Both the position numbers and the translations under genes were made by a program. A stretch of DNA of 64,000 bases, from assembly GCA_038503035.1 (NCBI GenBank), contig JAVSML010025539.1, positions 450,318-514,317 on the forward strand, read 5' to 3'. Source of the DNA: Crocodylus rhombifer. Lineage: Eukaryota; Chordata; Crocodylia; Crocodylidae. Positions 34,024 to 45,416 of this stretch are shown here, piece after piece; the first letter of the stretch is position 1; each line of letters begins with the position of its first letter. Under the pieces are notes generated by a model. That model was not told where the DNA came from. It did not search any database and saw nothing but the letters and a program-made list of their open reading frames with translations.

Positions 34024-35287
34024 CAGGTTAGTTTAAGCTGCTGAGATTAAACCAATATGCAAGTGAACAGACGTTCGCTTTTGATTCCGGAAATGCAGCC
34101 ACATGCTTGTGATGTCTCAGGCCAAGAGCAGGGGGACACTAGAGCACACCTCCCTGCTTGGCTGGAGAAGATAGCTTGGGCCAAGGCTAGCCCATCCACC
34201 CAATGACTTGGGCTTTTGCAGGGGAGGTGTCAAGCAGCCTGGGATGCTGGGACACTACAAGTTAACTTGAATCTGGGGCGTATCTGGGACAAAAGTTCAG
34301 TAAACTATTTAAGCTAAATAGGTTGAGTCTGATACTGCATCCGTCCAAGTTCACTTTAAACCAGTTTCAGCCATTTTGAAAGAAGATTATATGCACTGAA
34401 CTTCTGGGCTAGGGACAGACATTACACATAAACTGGTTTAAGTGATCAGAAACTGGTTTAAACCTATAACAGAACAGATATTCAGTGCACATAAACCAGT
34501 TTTAAAATGGCTGAAACCAGTTTGAGATAAACCTGGTTCAATGTAGTGTCAAACTTAACTGATTTGGGTCAAACCAGTTTATGCAATGTCTGTCCCAGAC
34601 CCACAGCAGAGCTACTTTACAGCAGAGCTGACCCCTCCCCCCTGCTCCCTGGCCAGAACTCTGGCAGAGACTTGAAGGCACAGAGGGTCTGCCTGACTTC
34701 TTCCTACTAAGCAGGGATTATTCCCTTCACTCCTCTGCCTTACACAGACACCTCAGCATTAGCTAGCAGACCACATGCTGGCTACAGTTTGTGCTGTGGC
34801 AGACAACAGGCAGACAGGCTTTTTGGAGCTAATCAATAGATAACGTAATATTCTTCCTTGGAAAAGCTGTTTAAGAAGAGCTCCATCAGTTAATGGAGAG
34901 AAGGTTTGTTTTCTTAATGGGTTGATAAACACTGAGTTAGGGGTGATAAACATTTCCTGTGGGGCCATTTAGGAGGGGGGGTGGAATAATCTGAGCATCC
35001 TGCCAGGGCCTGGTCACACCCCCTTCAGCTCAACCCTGTAAAAGCTAGGGAGGGCTGCTCTAGCACCCCCAGCTTGTAGCCTGAGTCACTTTAGGCATGT
35101 GCCTGCATTTCTGGGATGTCTGTAGTTACAAAACTGATTTAGCCTAGCCAGGTTGGACCTGCAAAGATTGAATCAGTTCAGGTTCCGGCTTTTTGAATGT
35201 CTCTGCCTAGCCCTGTGGTGTTGCAGATCTGAACCAGTTTCTGATCACTTATACCTACACTAATGTGTAATTTCTGTCCCTAGCCAC
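34024..35287. mobile_element. Nested hAT elements (agggacaga termini)
   Basis: The first part (34024-34408) matches the hAT element at 43550: 'gcaggttagtttaagctgct', 'cttttgattccggaaatgcagccacatg', and 'tttaaaccagtttcagccattttgaaag' near its end. At 34410 a terminus 'gctagggacagacattacacataaac' begins, with the subterminal 'gtttaagtgatcagaaactgg'. The matching inverted terminus 'ttctgatcactta...gtaatttctgtccctagc' ends near 35286. A shorter inverted pair also closes at 34601 ('aatgtctgtccc'). The simplest reading is one hAT inserted in or fused to the end of another related copy. It is non-coding. Confidence 0.75.
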
Positions 35288-36581
35288 TGTGTACACAAGG
35301 GGACTTCTGTAATTAGATCCTGAATTCCCTCACAGCTATCAATGTTGTATTGACATTTCATGTGAATTTTAAGTGTGCCATCTTTTGTGTGCCATGTTCT
35401 TTATCGTATGCATGATTTGTGCAGCATCCTCTCCTTTGGGTACCTAAGTGTGTGGTAAAGTACTTCAGGCCTTACATTTTTTCCATCCTTGTATGTAAAG
35501 CAAATTTGATTCTTTGCTATGTAGGATGTAGGTGACTGGTTTCAGTGCCCTTCCTGTTTTCCACCCCCCAAGAGAGTGCCCAGCTGCCATTTTTTTTAAG
35601 TTTCTTCTCCACCCATAATCCTGAAGCTGTAATAGTTTTCAAAAAAATTATTCATTGGAGCAACTAAGGGAGCGCTAGTGAGGGCAATACTCTATAAACC
35701 ACTGTTTGTGGACCTACAGACTTTTCTTCAGCTCTGAATTTGTCTTGAAAGAGCACTTTGTCCTCTGTTTCTCATTGACCGTTCTATTCTTGCCCAACCT
35801 AAAGGTTGTTAATCTCATCCTGAGGTGCCAAACTCTCTCCCCCTCACATTGTATACGGAACATAGGTATATATCTCAGACCTGTGGGCTTCTACTCTTGG
35901 TTTTGAAAAGTTAGGCATTGTGACACAGCATTGTAACACCCAAGTACTTGTCCATCTTGTACAGAACCGCCTCCACATGAAGAAAAGACAACAAAATCTT
36001 CATAGAAATAAATCCTGCTGTTCTGTCTGTTCCCAGCTAGTGTTTTATTCTAACCCACCTCAAATGCTGACATTCAGTTGCAAAAACTGCACAATGTGGG
36101 AGCCTAGAGCTGGACTTTTTAGGCTTTACTATTTTTGTGCAGTAAAACCAGACTACTAATAAAGGCTCTTTTGCATCTCTAAATGATAACCTATTTGCAT
36201 GACATACAACATCCCTACCATTCCATTTTAATAATATGCAATAATGTTTAGTTTCATAGCACCACATTGCCCTTTACTACAATATTAGGTAACAGCAATA
36301 TTTTCTTTGTTTTTTTTCTTTCTCCTAAGACATCATTAGAACACTCTTAAGGGCTGCAGGAGGAAAAATAAGATACCAGGAATGTATTTATTATGATTGC
36401 AACTGTAAGGAGTGGACATAGGCACTATCTGGCCATAATTCATTCTTTACACATTACACCTGATGTAGGGCAACATTCACGTCCTCTCAATACCACTGCT
36501 GGAACCTCACTGCCCTCTCTATGTACAAAGTTATATGGGAGTGGATGACATTTTCTCTTCCATGCATGATTCATAAGGAGC
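35288..36581. other. Mixed AT-rich stretch, nothing recognised
   Basis: Short open frames have no domain signatures. I find no supported repeat. Confidence 0.5.
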
Positions 36582-36589
36582 CTCATATA

Positions 36590-36935
36590 TAGGAAGACCA
36601 TATGTCCTGGCTTCACCAGGACACTCCAGGATTCTGTAGCCCAGTTCCAGTCAGTTAGATAATAGTGCAGTGTGGAGGTGGAGTGGTATGCTGCACTAGG
36701 CAGGTGACTGGGCAGGCACTGCTGCTCCTCTGTTAAACTGGAGCAGGCATTACCTCTCCCACCCATGGCATGTCCTTGCTCCTGCACAGGAGCAGAAGTG
36801 CCCAGCTGCTTGTCTGGCACACCATATCATGCTGCCTCCCTGATGGACTCTGATCCAGGACTTTTGACCAACTGGTTAGGACTGGGCTCAGAATTTTGGC
36901 TTGTCCAGGCCCAGCTAGGATGTATGGTCACCCTA
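36590..36935. mobile_element. 346-bp hAT-type MITE
   Basis: The left terminus 'taggaagaccatatgtcctgg' and right terminus 'ggatgtatggtcaccctа'-type end are inverted versions of the widespread 'agggtgaccatatgtcc' element. The flanking 8-mers 'ctcatata' (36582-36589) and 'ctcctaca' (36936-36943) match at 6 of 8 positions, consistent with a decayed hAT target-site duplication. Confidence 0.8.
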
Positions 36936-36943
36936 CTCCTACA

Positions 36944-37391
36944 TAATCTCCATTTTCATCTCATCTGTGCTCATTTCTCATGTGTCAGATAATTGAACCC
37001 ACGACTGAATTTGCATGTAAAACCTCCAAGGTTGAAACAGAATAAAGTTTACATCCTGAAGTATCCACCAGTTTTCTGGGTTGTTGGAAAGGAAGTGAAA
37101 AACTTCAGTGCTGCCATATCAGCCCAGGTTCAGAGAAGGGTGAATTTCCAAAATGATCCAAAACAAAATGATCCATACCAAGTCAGTATGTGCAGAATGT
37201 TGCCCCTTTGGAAGTGAAACATTTTATAAATACTCCTCTCAGGGGCACAGGATCCAATACATTTATGCAATATCCTTCTCTTATTCCCATGAAGAAGTTG
37301 AATGACCATGAGAAGAAGAGACACTTCTTAGAAAGGCCTAGGGTTTTCTTTCCAAGCAAAGTTTCTTTTTTTTCTAAGATTGTGTGGCATT
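36944..37391. other. Unique-looking stretch, nothing recognised
   Basis: No supported feature. Confidence 0.5.
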
Positions 37392-37399
37392 TTGTAAGG

Positions 37400-37948
37400 C
37401 AGGGGTGTCACAAACATGGCCAGCAGGCTGGATCCAGCCTGTGAAGCCCTGTCATCCAGCCTCCAGTGCTGCCTATGGGTCTTAGAGCAGATCCACAGGC
37501 TTTCATGCAGAGCACATGGAAGCCTCACATGTAGGAACCAGGACCTGCACCATACATTGTGCCTGCCCCCACCACTCCAGGACATGTATTGCATGTGGCA
37601 GGCATTTCAGCTGCTCCAGGATTTGCGCAACATGCGGCACTTCTCTGGCTGCTCTGGAACACACTATATAGTGGGTAGATGCCACAGGCAGTGCAGGTGG
37701 GTAGATGCCACATGCAGTACAGGTCCCAGGGCAGGTGACTTGTGCAGCACAGATCCCAGATTGACTGGGACAGGTATCACGTGTAGGATGGATCCTGGAC
37801 CAGAGTGGTCACTACACACAATGTGGGTTCCAAAGCAGGTGCCACAGGCACTGGAACCAGCATGCATGGGGCAGAGTAGTCGATGGGCCTGATCCAGCCC
37901 CTGCACTGCTCGTTTGGCCCATTGGGCCAGATAAGCTTGACATCCATG
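37400..37948. mobile_element. ~549-bp hAT element (caggggtgtc termini)
   Basis: The left end is 'caggggtgtcacaaac', continuing 'ggctggatccagcctg'. The right end 'ggcccattgggccagataagcttgacatccatg' is its inverted, diverged counterpart. The flanking 8-mers 'ttgtaagg' (37392-37399) and 'gtctaagg' (37949-37956) agree at 6 of 8 positions. The interior has degenerate tandem phrases ('gtagatgccaca.gcagtacaggt', 'cagcacagatccc'). It is non-coding. Confidence 0.8.
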
Positions 37949-38261
37949 GTCTAAGGCATCTTTCTTTCCAGTCCTCTCTCTCAAAATCTCATAGTAGGAA
38001 AAACTTTCTGTCTCCCCCTCCTAGCCACTAATGTGAAAGCAATGCTCTTCCCTCTGAGAAAAAGATAATGACCATGCAAATCGCTCTTAAGTAATGTAAT
38101 AACATCTATTCTTAGTCATATGTTTGCAGGCTGATCTGTTATGGTACTAACAGTGAAAATTTGATTTTTTTTCTCTTTTTTTATTTTGCTTGAATTGTTA
38201 AATAACAATTTCTAATTCTGTCCAAGTGAAATCAAGACCCAGCTTGAGACCCCCTGTGTTA

Positions 38262-39525
38262 TAATGAGTGGAGAACATGGTAAAGGGGAAATAACTGTAG
38301 AAGTTTATTACAGACCACCAAACCAAGAGGAAGAGGTTGATCAGGAGTTCTCTAGAGAGCTAGCAGCAGCTGCACTCTCTTCAAGCATGGCTGTCGTGGG
38401 TGACTTCAACTACCCAGACATCTCAGGGGAAGAGCAGACAGAAAGATTTGATCAGTCACAAAGCATCCTCACTTGCATCGATGAACACTGTCTGACTCAA
38501 GAAGTTTATGGGCTGACAAGTAAGGCATTACTGGATTTAGTCCTGGCCAAAAGAGATGATTTAGTGAGCAACAGGGAAATCAAAGGGATCAAAGGGAAGC
38601 TAGGCAACAGTGGTCATGAGATGATCACTTTTTCCATCCATCACAAGGCAGGGAAATCAGTTAGCAGAGCTGAAATCCTTGACTTTAAAAAAGCTGACTT
38701 CCACAAGCTTAGGAGTTTGGTTGGCAAGGCTCTGAGGGACCATGGTCCGATGCGGGGGGTGGGGTGGGGAGAGTCCAAGACGAGTGGTCTTTCCTCAGGG
38801 TCACAATCCTTGGAGCACAAAGGTAATCCATTCTGGCTCACAGGAAAGGTAGAAAAAGGACTGGGAGACCCCATTGTCTCAACAGAAAAGTCACAGACCT
38901 CCTGAAATTGAAAAGAGAAACTTGCAAGGGATGGAAGTCAGGAAATACCACCAAGGAAGAGTACACAACATAGCCCACACCTGTAGGGAGAGGATTAGAA
39001 AAGCAAAGGCAGAAACCGAATTCAAATTGGCAACAGAAATGAAGAACAATAAAAGGCCCTTCTTCAGATGCATAGGAAGTAGGAGAAAAAATAAGGAAAA
39101 TGTTGGATCCCTGCTCAATAAAATGGGGCAGCTGACAACTGACACCCAGGAGAAATCACAGCTCCTAAACGATTACTTTGTGTCAGTATTCCACCAGTCC
39201 AAATGTATTACTGCTTAACGGGATACAGGACAATCAAGGTAGGGGTGATCACCCACCAACAGTTGGCGAAGATCTCATGAGGGAACATCTAGACAGGCTG
39301 GATATCTACAAGTCAGCAGAACTGGATGAGCTGCACCTGAGAGTGCTGAAAGAATTGGCTGACATCATTACATGACCCATGGCAAAACTATTTGAGAACT
39401 CATGGCACTCAGGAGAAGTTCCAGAAGGCTGGAGGAGGGCCAATGTGGTGCCTATCTATAAGAAAGGAAGGAACGAGAATCCAGAGAATCAGAGAATTAC
39501 AGGCAGATCAGTTTGACTTCAGTCA
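38262..39525 (+). mobile_element. CR1 LINE ORF2 fragment: endonuclease C-terminal part to RT start (broken)
   Basis: In the first open frame (38264-38905) the endonuclease is recognisable by 'VEVYYRPPNQEEE', 'MAVVGDFNYPDISG', 'LLDLVLAKRDDLV' and 'LGNSGHEMITF'. The family motif is S-D-H; here the Asp reads Gly, so the active site is mutated. A frame change near 38880 leads into a linker frame with 'MKNNKRPFFRCIGSRRKNKENVG' in pattern and 'LLNDYFVSVFHQS'. After another break the sequence encodes a 'HLDRLDIYKSAELDELH' block and a 'PEGWRRANVVPIYKKG' block of the reverse transcriptase start. The match stops near 39525. Both ends are missing, and stops and shifts make it non-functional. Confidence 0.9.
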
Positions 39526-41114
39526 CTGGAAAAATGCATGTGCACATGCATGTTTGTGTGTGATGATATTTTGGTTAACTATAAATACTTGATTAAACAA
39601 CTTCAACTTGCATGTCAATTCAAAAGAATTCTAGCGTTTAATCCGTAATTTGATAGGTGCATTTGATTTCAGCTTCTCTTCTCTACAGCTAATTATATCA
39701 TTTTTTTTTTTTAGTTGATTACATGTAATTTGTTATAACTCTTAAAGCATCTAAGCATTTCTTAAATACTAACTTATTAGGTAGGCATAGAATTATAACA
39801 AACTTGTAGGTGTGGAGGGGAGGGGGACATAGACAACTCCCCTTCCTCCCTTGTTCTGCCTACCTAAATGATAAAATATTAAACTGGGAAGATCATTTTC
39901 CATCCAGCACAGAGCAGCTTTTATATCTCTGTACTTCTAAGTTGGATGGGAGGTGCTTAGTGATGGAAGAGATGGTAGATCTTAAATGAGATAAAGTCAG
40001 AACTAAGGAAAAGGATACATCCTATTTCTCTTCTGACTTTTAGGAGCTTATCAAGGAAAAGTAATACAATTCTAAGCTGTCTTTCTTGTTTTTTTAGGTT
40101 TCCATTAAATTATAATGGAATTGACATGAACAAGTAATGTTTCTGTTAGCCAGGGATGGATTGGCTAACTAGAGGTGGATTGCGGGGAGGGGAAGGGGGG
40201 CACAGTGGTGCAGTAGCAACCTGCTAATTCCTGATCCACCCAAAGTTTAAAAACAGTGACAGGAACATTTCTGTTCAGGCAGATGTGAGGGAGTCATTTG
40301 ACCTAATGGCTCATTATAATCTACCTGATTCCTTCTAAAGGCGTCATTTCACAGGTATTAATGAGCGCCTCTACTTTTTAGTGGTCTTGATGTTCCAGTA
40401 ATTAAGCTATCTTTTCTTCTGCTATTCTGCCAGTGGCTCCTGTTAATGGAACTCGTATTTCACAGCCCTGCAGACCCTTTTTAACTGGGTAGAAATATTG
40501 ACTCAGGTGATCATTAACTCAGCTGTGAAAATAACTTTCAGTGAAGAATTGGATGCACTGTCAAGATGCTCAAGAAGGCTAGGTTTGTTTTTCAAATCTT
40601 GAAGAGAGATGTACATTTATTTTTAATGACTGAAGGACTAGTAAAACAACATGTTTTGATTATTTTTGCCTGGTCTGTTGTGTTTTCTTTACATAATAGA
40701 TGATATAGCAAATTAATGTACATTTCAATAAAGTTATATTTGTTTTTGCTTCCATCTCAGGGTGAATAATATAGCCATAGGGCCCTAGCGTATTAGTAGA
40801 ACTTCAAGCTTCTTTTTAACTGGAACAAAAAAGTATATTGTGTCGTGTGTTGATTCACCACACTATCTGCAGCCCCCTTTTCAAAATCCTAGAGCTGTCC
40901 ATGTTGTTAGCCATAGTTGGTGTGAAGACATATGTTATGAGGTTTATTCCCCTGAATCTACCAAGGTTGAGGGCAAGGCTCATTTTCAAGCATTAAACTA
41001 ACTGAATATCTCAAAAATTCTGTAACTCTGTAAGCTTTTGTGACATTATTTTCCTCTAGTCCTGATTGCTTCATGAATGGTTGCTCTTGCAGATTATTAT
41101 CTTGTAAACCATCT
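39526..41114. other. AT-rich stretch, nothing recognised
   Basis: It begins with a short TG/CA-rich run at the CR1 breakpoint (39535-39562). Otherwise I find no supported feature. Confidence 0.5.
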
Positions 41115-41457
41115 AGTTGTTTGCATGTGCTGCCGGGATCACAGTATGTTGAGCCAGATTGGAGAAGACCCTACTGGATCCTGGGGGTCAGTCTGCCAGC
41201 CCAGGGGTGTTCCCGCTGGCTCAACATGCTGTGCAGGGGTTGACAGCTTCAGTTCAGGGCTAGCAGACAGCATCTACATATGCATTGCTGCAGAGTTTTT
41301 TATTCTATAGCAGGATAGTACTTATAAATAGAATTACTATTCTGCTGCTGAGTAAATTAGTTTACTCCATACTAATAAGTGTGCACATGTAGAAACCAAG
41401 ATGTTTACTGTGAAGATAATTAGTCTACTGCAGTAAATGTCTTGTATAGATGTGCCC
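41115..41457. mobile_element. MITE (family A, copy 3), left end lost
   Basis: The hairpin core survives ('cagtatgttgagccagattgg' near 41142 and 'ggctcaacatgctgtgc' near 41218), and the right terminus 'gtatagatgtgccc' ends at 41457. The left terminal third is missing or unrecognisable. Confidence 0.75.
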
Positions 41458-43549
41458 ACTATGTAATAACTGTGCTTTTCAAAATGTGTAACCAGTTATT
41501 TGAAATCAACTTTTCATTGTGACTTGAGTAGTGCTAAACTAGAAGTGATTTATAGGATGAATTTTCACAAAAACCTTCCCAGTCACTTTATAAATAACCA
41601 ACAGGTAAGTTTATTTTTGGGGTACGTGGAGAGTAAAATCATACCATATTTATTCAAAAACTAAAACTGTTGCTATTCCTACTGAAAATTAGCTCCTGAG
41701 ATGTTGAATACTAAAGTATTGTTACAGTTGCTACGGATTTTAAAATTGATAGTTGAAGGATTGGTTTAAGATGTCAGGGACTAAAGTAGGGGGGAGAAAC
41801 TTTAAGAATTAAAAAATAGAGCCTGAAAGCCAGGAGTAGAGCTGGGGTAGGGAGGTGATTTTATAAGCAGATAAGATTCACAAGAAAGACTGAATGAGGA
41901 GTAGGGCTTGCTGGCAGTTTTTCAAGAGGATGTTTCTCCATCAGAAAATGTTCAGCTTTCAAAACTGATTTTTTTTCCAGAAAATGGGAATTTTATAGAA
42001 AAAAAAATGGAAAAAAATTTCAGATCCAGGACAAATAAGTGAGAAGGAGACACAGGGCACAGGAGTCCTTTGGAAAAAAATACTTTCTGATTGTGTAATT
42101 ATGTATGCCTTCAAATGGGCCAAGTTAAACTTGTACAGCAAACTTATTCTGATATTTCCTAAATAATCTATTTGTGGAACTTTGTGGTGGCTGGTTTCTT
42201 GTTTTGTCACATTGTGAATTGCTTTAACATGTAGCATGGTTACTATGTATGGCACAATTTAGTTACACCATAAATATAGCATTTCTCACAGCTTGTACAG
42301 AAATTATTTTTGTTTTTTAACTAATTGGAGAATCAGTAATGATGACTTCCTTATGTTAATGGGAATACCCTCTACTTCCACTATTAAATTTATATTACAG
42401 TACATTGCAAAATAGTTTGTTTACAACAACTTAAATGTTAAAACAGCTAATTTAGATAGGCTCTAATTAATTGATTTGATTTCACTGTACTTTCAATTTC
42501 AACATTGATTTATTTACCTGTTAAATGTTAACAAGGGCCTGATTGATTCAGTATGTTATATTTTTCTTTTTTTCAATCTGATCAACTTATTTAAGTTTTA
42601 ACATGTATAAAGAAATAAAAGAAAAATAACTAATTACACACAACTCCTTCAAAGTTAAAAATAGCTAAAACATTTCAATTCTGTAAAATATGAATGTATA
42701 ATATATAGTTCAATTCTTAAATTATAAGAACTCTGGGTGAACAATGTTCTCTGTAAGAATCCAACTAGGTTTAAGTCATACCCGCCTCCCACCTTCACCC
42801 TTCATTAGGTGCAGTGATATTAAAAGAAAGAACAACAGGCTGAAGAAAACTGTGGGGAAAAACAAGATGAAATGAGAAATATTTTTACAAATGAAACAAA
42901 AAGCTAACAATTAATAAAGGGATAGATGTGATGAGGGGAGAGGTGTACAAAAATGTGTGAAGCCACAGGGAACTCAAATATACTTCAAACAAAGCAACCT
43001 CATCCTATATGTCTTGTACTTTTCTTGCAGGACATGGGGGGGAGGGGTTATTTTGTTTTGTTTTATTTTTTAAATGATGGCTTGGCTTAGTGTGTCTGTA
43101 CCCCTTAGTGTGTCTTTCAGCATCAGATGCATTTTGGATTTCCACTCCTGTAACACAAATGTCCCCTAGCAAGTATTAGTGATCTGTTGAGACAAAATTT
43201 TCATATTTGTTTGGCTTCTATTTAGCATTAATCAGGCTTAAAATATCATTGCTAGGTTGTTGCAGCCTTTGGCAGGAAAAGACTAATTCTCTAATTAAGT
43301 TCTGTCCAAAACAAATGAATGTTGGAAGCTTCCCAGAGTATGTGGGTTAAACTGGTGCCTTCTGAGTTACAGTGCCTGCCGGTGTCTTAATTGCTGACAT
43401 TTATTTTAAACAACAAAAAGATTGGTCAGCTTTCTTTTTCCATCATCACCACATCTAGAAAACAGTATCAGGACGATAAAGTCAGATTGACAGAGAGATC
43501 AGGTTCATGCAGTCAGAGCATGTTTTTCTTTGCCTGTACTTGATAGTGC
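41458..43549. other. Long AT-rich stretch, nothing recognised
   Basis: No supported gene, RNA or repeat terminus. Confidence 0.55.
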
Positions 43550-45079
43550 CCATAAGCTAAGTACAGACAGTCAAAAAGCCTGAGGTTGAATCTATTAAAT
43601 CTTTGCAGGTTAGTCTAAGCTGCATAGATTGAACCAAAAAGCAAACGAACAGACATTCACTTTTGATTCTGGAAATGCAGCCACATGCCTGCAGTGGCTC
43701 AGGCAAGACACTGGGGGTGCTAGAGCATGCCTCCCAGCATGCCAACCACTGCTGAAGAGAAAGGAGGGAATCTGGGAGAGAAGTTCTCCAAGGTTTTTCC
43801 CTCCCTCCCTGCTCAAGTGGAGAGGAGTAACATGGCCATGCTCCAGCTGGGTCACTGAGTATGATGAGGGGGTTAAACCCCCACCCTGGCCTGCACTGCC
43901 TCTAGCTGGGGTCTGTCCTGGAGCAGGGGGTAGCACCTGCCAGGCTTTTTCCCACTCTCTGCTCCAGGCTGGGGGGGGCTTAAACCCCCTCTCTGGCCCA
44001 CACAGGACCCCAGCCAGGGTCTACCCAAGCTCTGCCAAGTTTTTCCCTGCTCCCCACTTGAGCAGAGAGCAGGGAGACATGTCCAGGCCCTGGCATCCCA
44101 TGCTGAGTTGGGGAGTGAGTTTTAAACCCCTTTCCTGCCCTGTGCCATACCCCAGCCAGAGTCTTATCTGGCTATGGGGAGGCCATCACTCCCAGGCCTT
44201 TCCCCACTCTCTGCTCAAATACAGAGTGAGAGGCATGGCCAGGCCCTGGCCTGGAGCCAGCATGCTGAGACAGAGAGGAAGGAGGGGAGTTGGGAAGGAG
44301 AGTAGGGAGGCATGGTGCCAGCCCAGGTTAGCATGCTGAGGTATAGGTGGGGAGAGGGAATTAAACCTCTCCCTGGCCCACAGGTGACCCCAGCCAGGGT
44401 CTGACTGCCTGTGCAAAGGCAATCCCTTCCTGGCCTTGTAGGAAGAGATGGGGGACTGGCCTCCCTCCCATGCCCCACTCTTTGCTTGAGCAGGGAACAG
44501 GGAAGAGCATGGCAGGTGCTGCTCCCCCTCCCACACACCCAGCAGACCCCGGTCCCATGTGAGCCAGGGAATGGGTTTAATTGCTCCCTTCCACCTCAGC
44601 TTGCTAGCCTGAGTTGGCACCATGCCTCCCTACTCTCCTTACCAACAAGGAATGAGGTTGCTCCCCACCCCACATCAGGCCACTCCTTGGCTGCAGGGTA
44701 GAGCCAGGTTCCACTCCCTCCACCCCCCTACACACACCCATCTCAGCCAGCCAGAGCAGTGATAGTGCTCTGGCTAGGAAGCAGAGGGCCTGGGTCAACC
44801 TTGCTCTGCTGGAACACACAGCATAGCCCAGGGCTGCAAAGTATCCTGGGATGATGGGGGACTGTGAGTTAACTTGAACTGGGAAGGGATCTGGGACAGC
44901 AGTTCCATAAACTAGTTTGATCTATATCAATTCAGTCCAATACTACATCCAACCAGATGTATCTTAAACCAGTTTCAGCCATTTTGAAAGCAGTTTAAGT
45001 GTGCTAAATTTCTGATGTTACAAATGTGAACTGGTTTCTGATCACTTAAACTGGTTTATGTGTAATTTCTGTCCCTAGT
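43550..45079. mobile_element. Large non-autonomous hAT element (~1.5 kb)
   Basis: The right end, 'aactggtttctgatcacttaaactggtttatgtgtaatttctgtccctag' in pattern, is the complement of the agggacaga terminus seen at 34410. The left end ('gctaagtacagacagtc', 43555) is its diverged partner. 'atagtgcc' (43542-43549) and 'atagtgct' (45081-45088) match at 7 of 8 positions and may be the target-site duplication. The GC-rich interior (43760-44830) holds loosely repeated units such as 'accccagccagggtct' (about 44010, 44390) and 'ccccactctctgctc' (about 44205, also near 43950). Long open frames here (for example 43629-44339) are composition artefacts with no transposase motif. Confidence 0.75.
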
Positions 45080-45416
45080 CATAGTGCTTTATAGTTCATA
45101 CCAGTGGTGCTCAACCTCCAGTCCACAAACCAGATGCAACCACAAAGGTGGTGTGAATGGTCCATCACTAGCATGTCAGTGCAGATGGACATTCATGCTA
45201 TGGCTCCCCTCCTTTCCCCTGTTGCTGATGACAGGAGCTGAGCAAAGCAGCAAATGCTGCTTGGTCCTTCTTCTCCCTGATGCTGAATTTAGGTGTGGTG
45301 GTGTGAGGGGCAGGGTAGGAAGGATGTGGCAAAAGGCAGTGATGCTCAGTTCCTGGGCTCTGAAGCCCTGTGAAAACTTTGGCATCTGGAAGGCAGTAGA
45401 GACCCACCCTTGGTAG
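45080..45416. other. Spacer with possible hAT-like fragment
   Basis: 'cagtggtgctcaacctccagtcc' at about 45102 resembles the hAT terminus 'cagtggttctcaacc', but no partner terminus is visible. Confidence 0.45.

Noticed and set aside
38264..38905. 213-codon open frame considered as a host gene
   Set aside because: It is clearly CR1 ORF2 endonuclease with an altered motif and frame breaks.
43629..44339. 236-codon open frame
   Set aside because: Within the repeat-laden interior of a hAT element; composition artefact.
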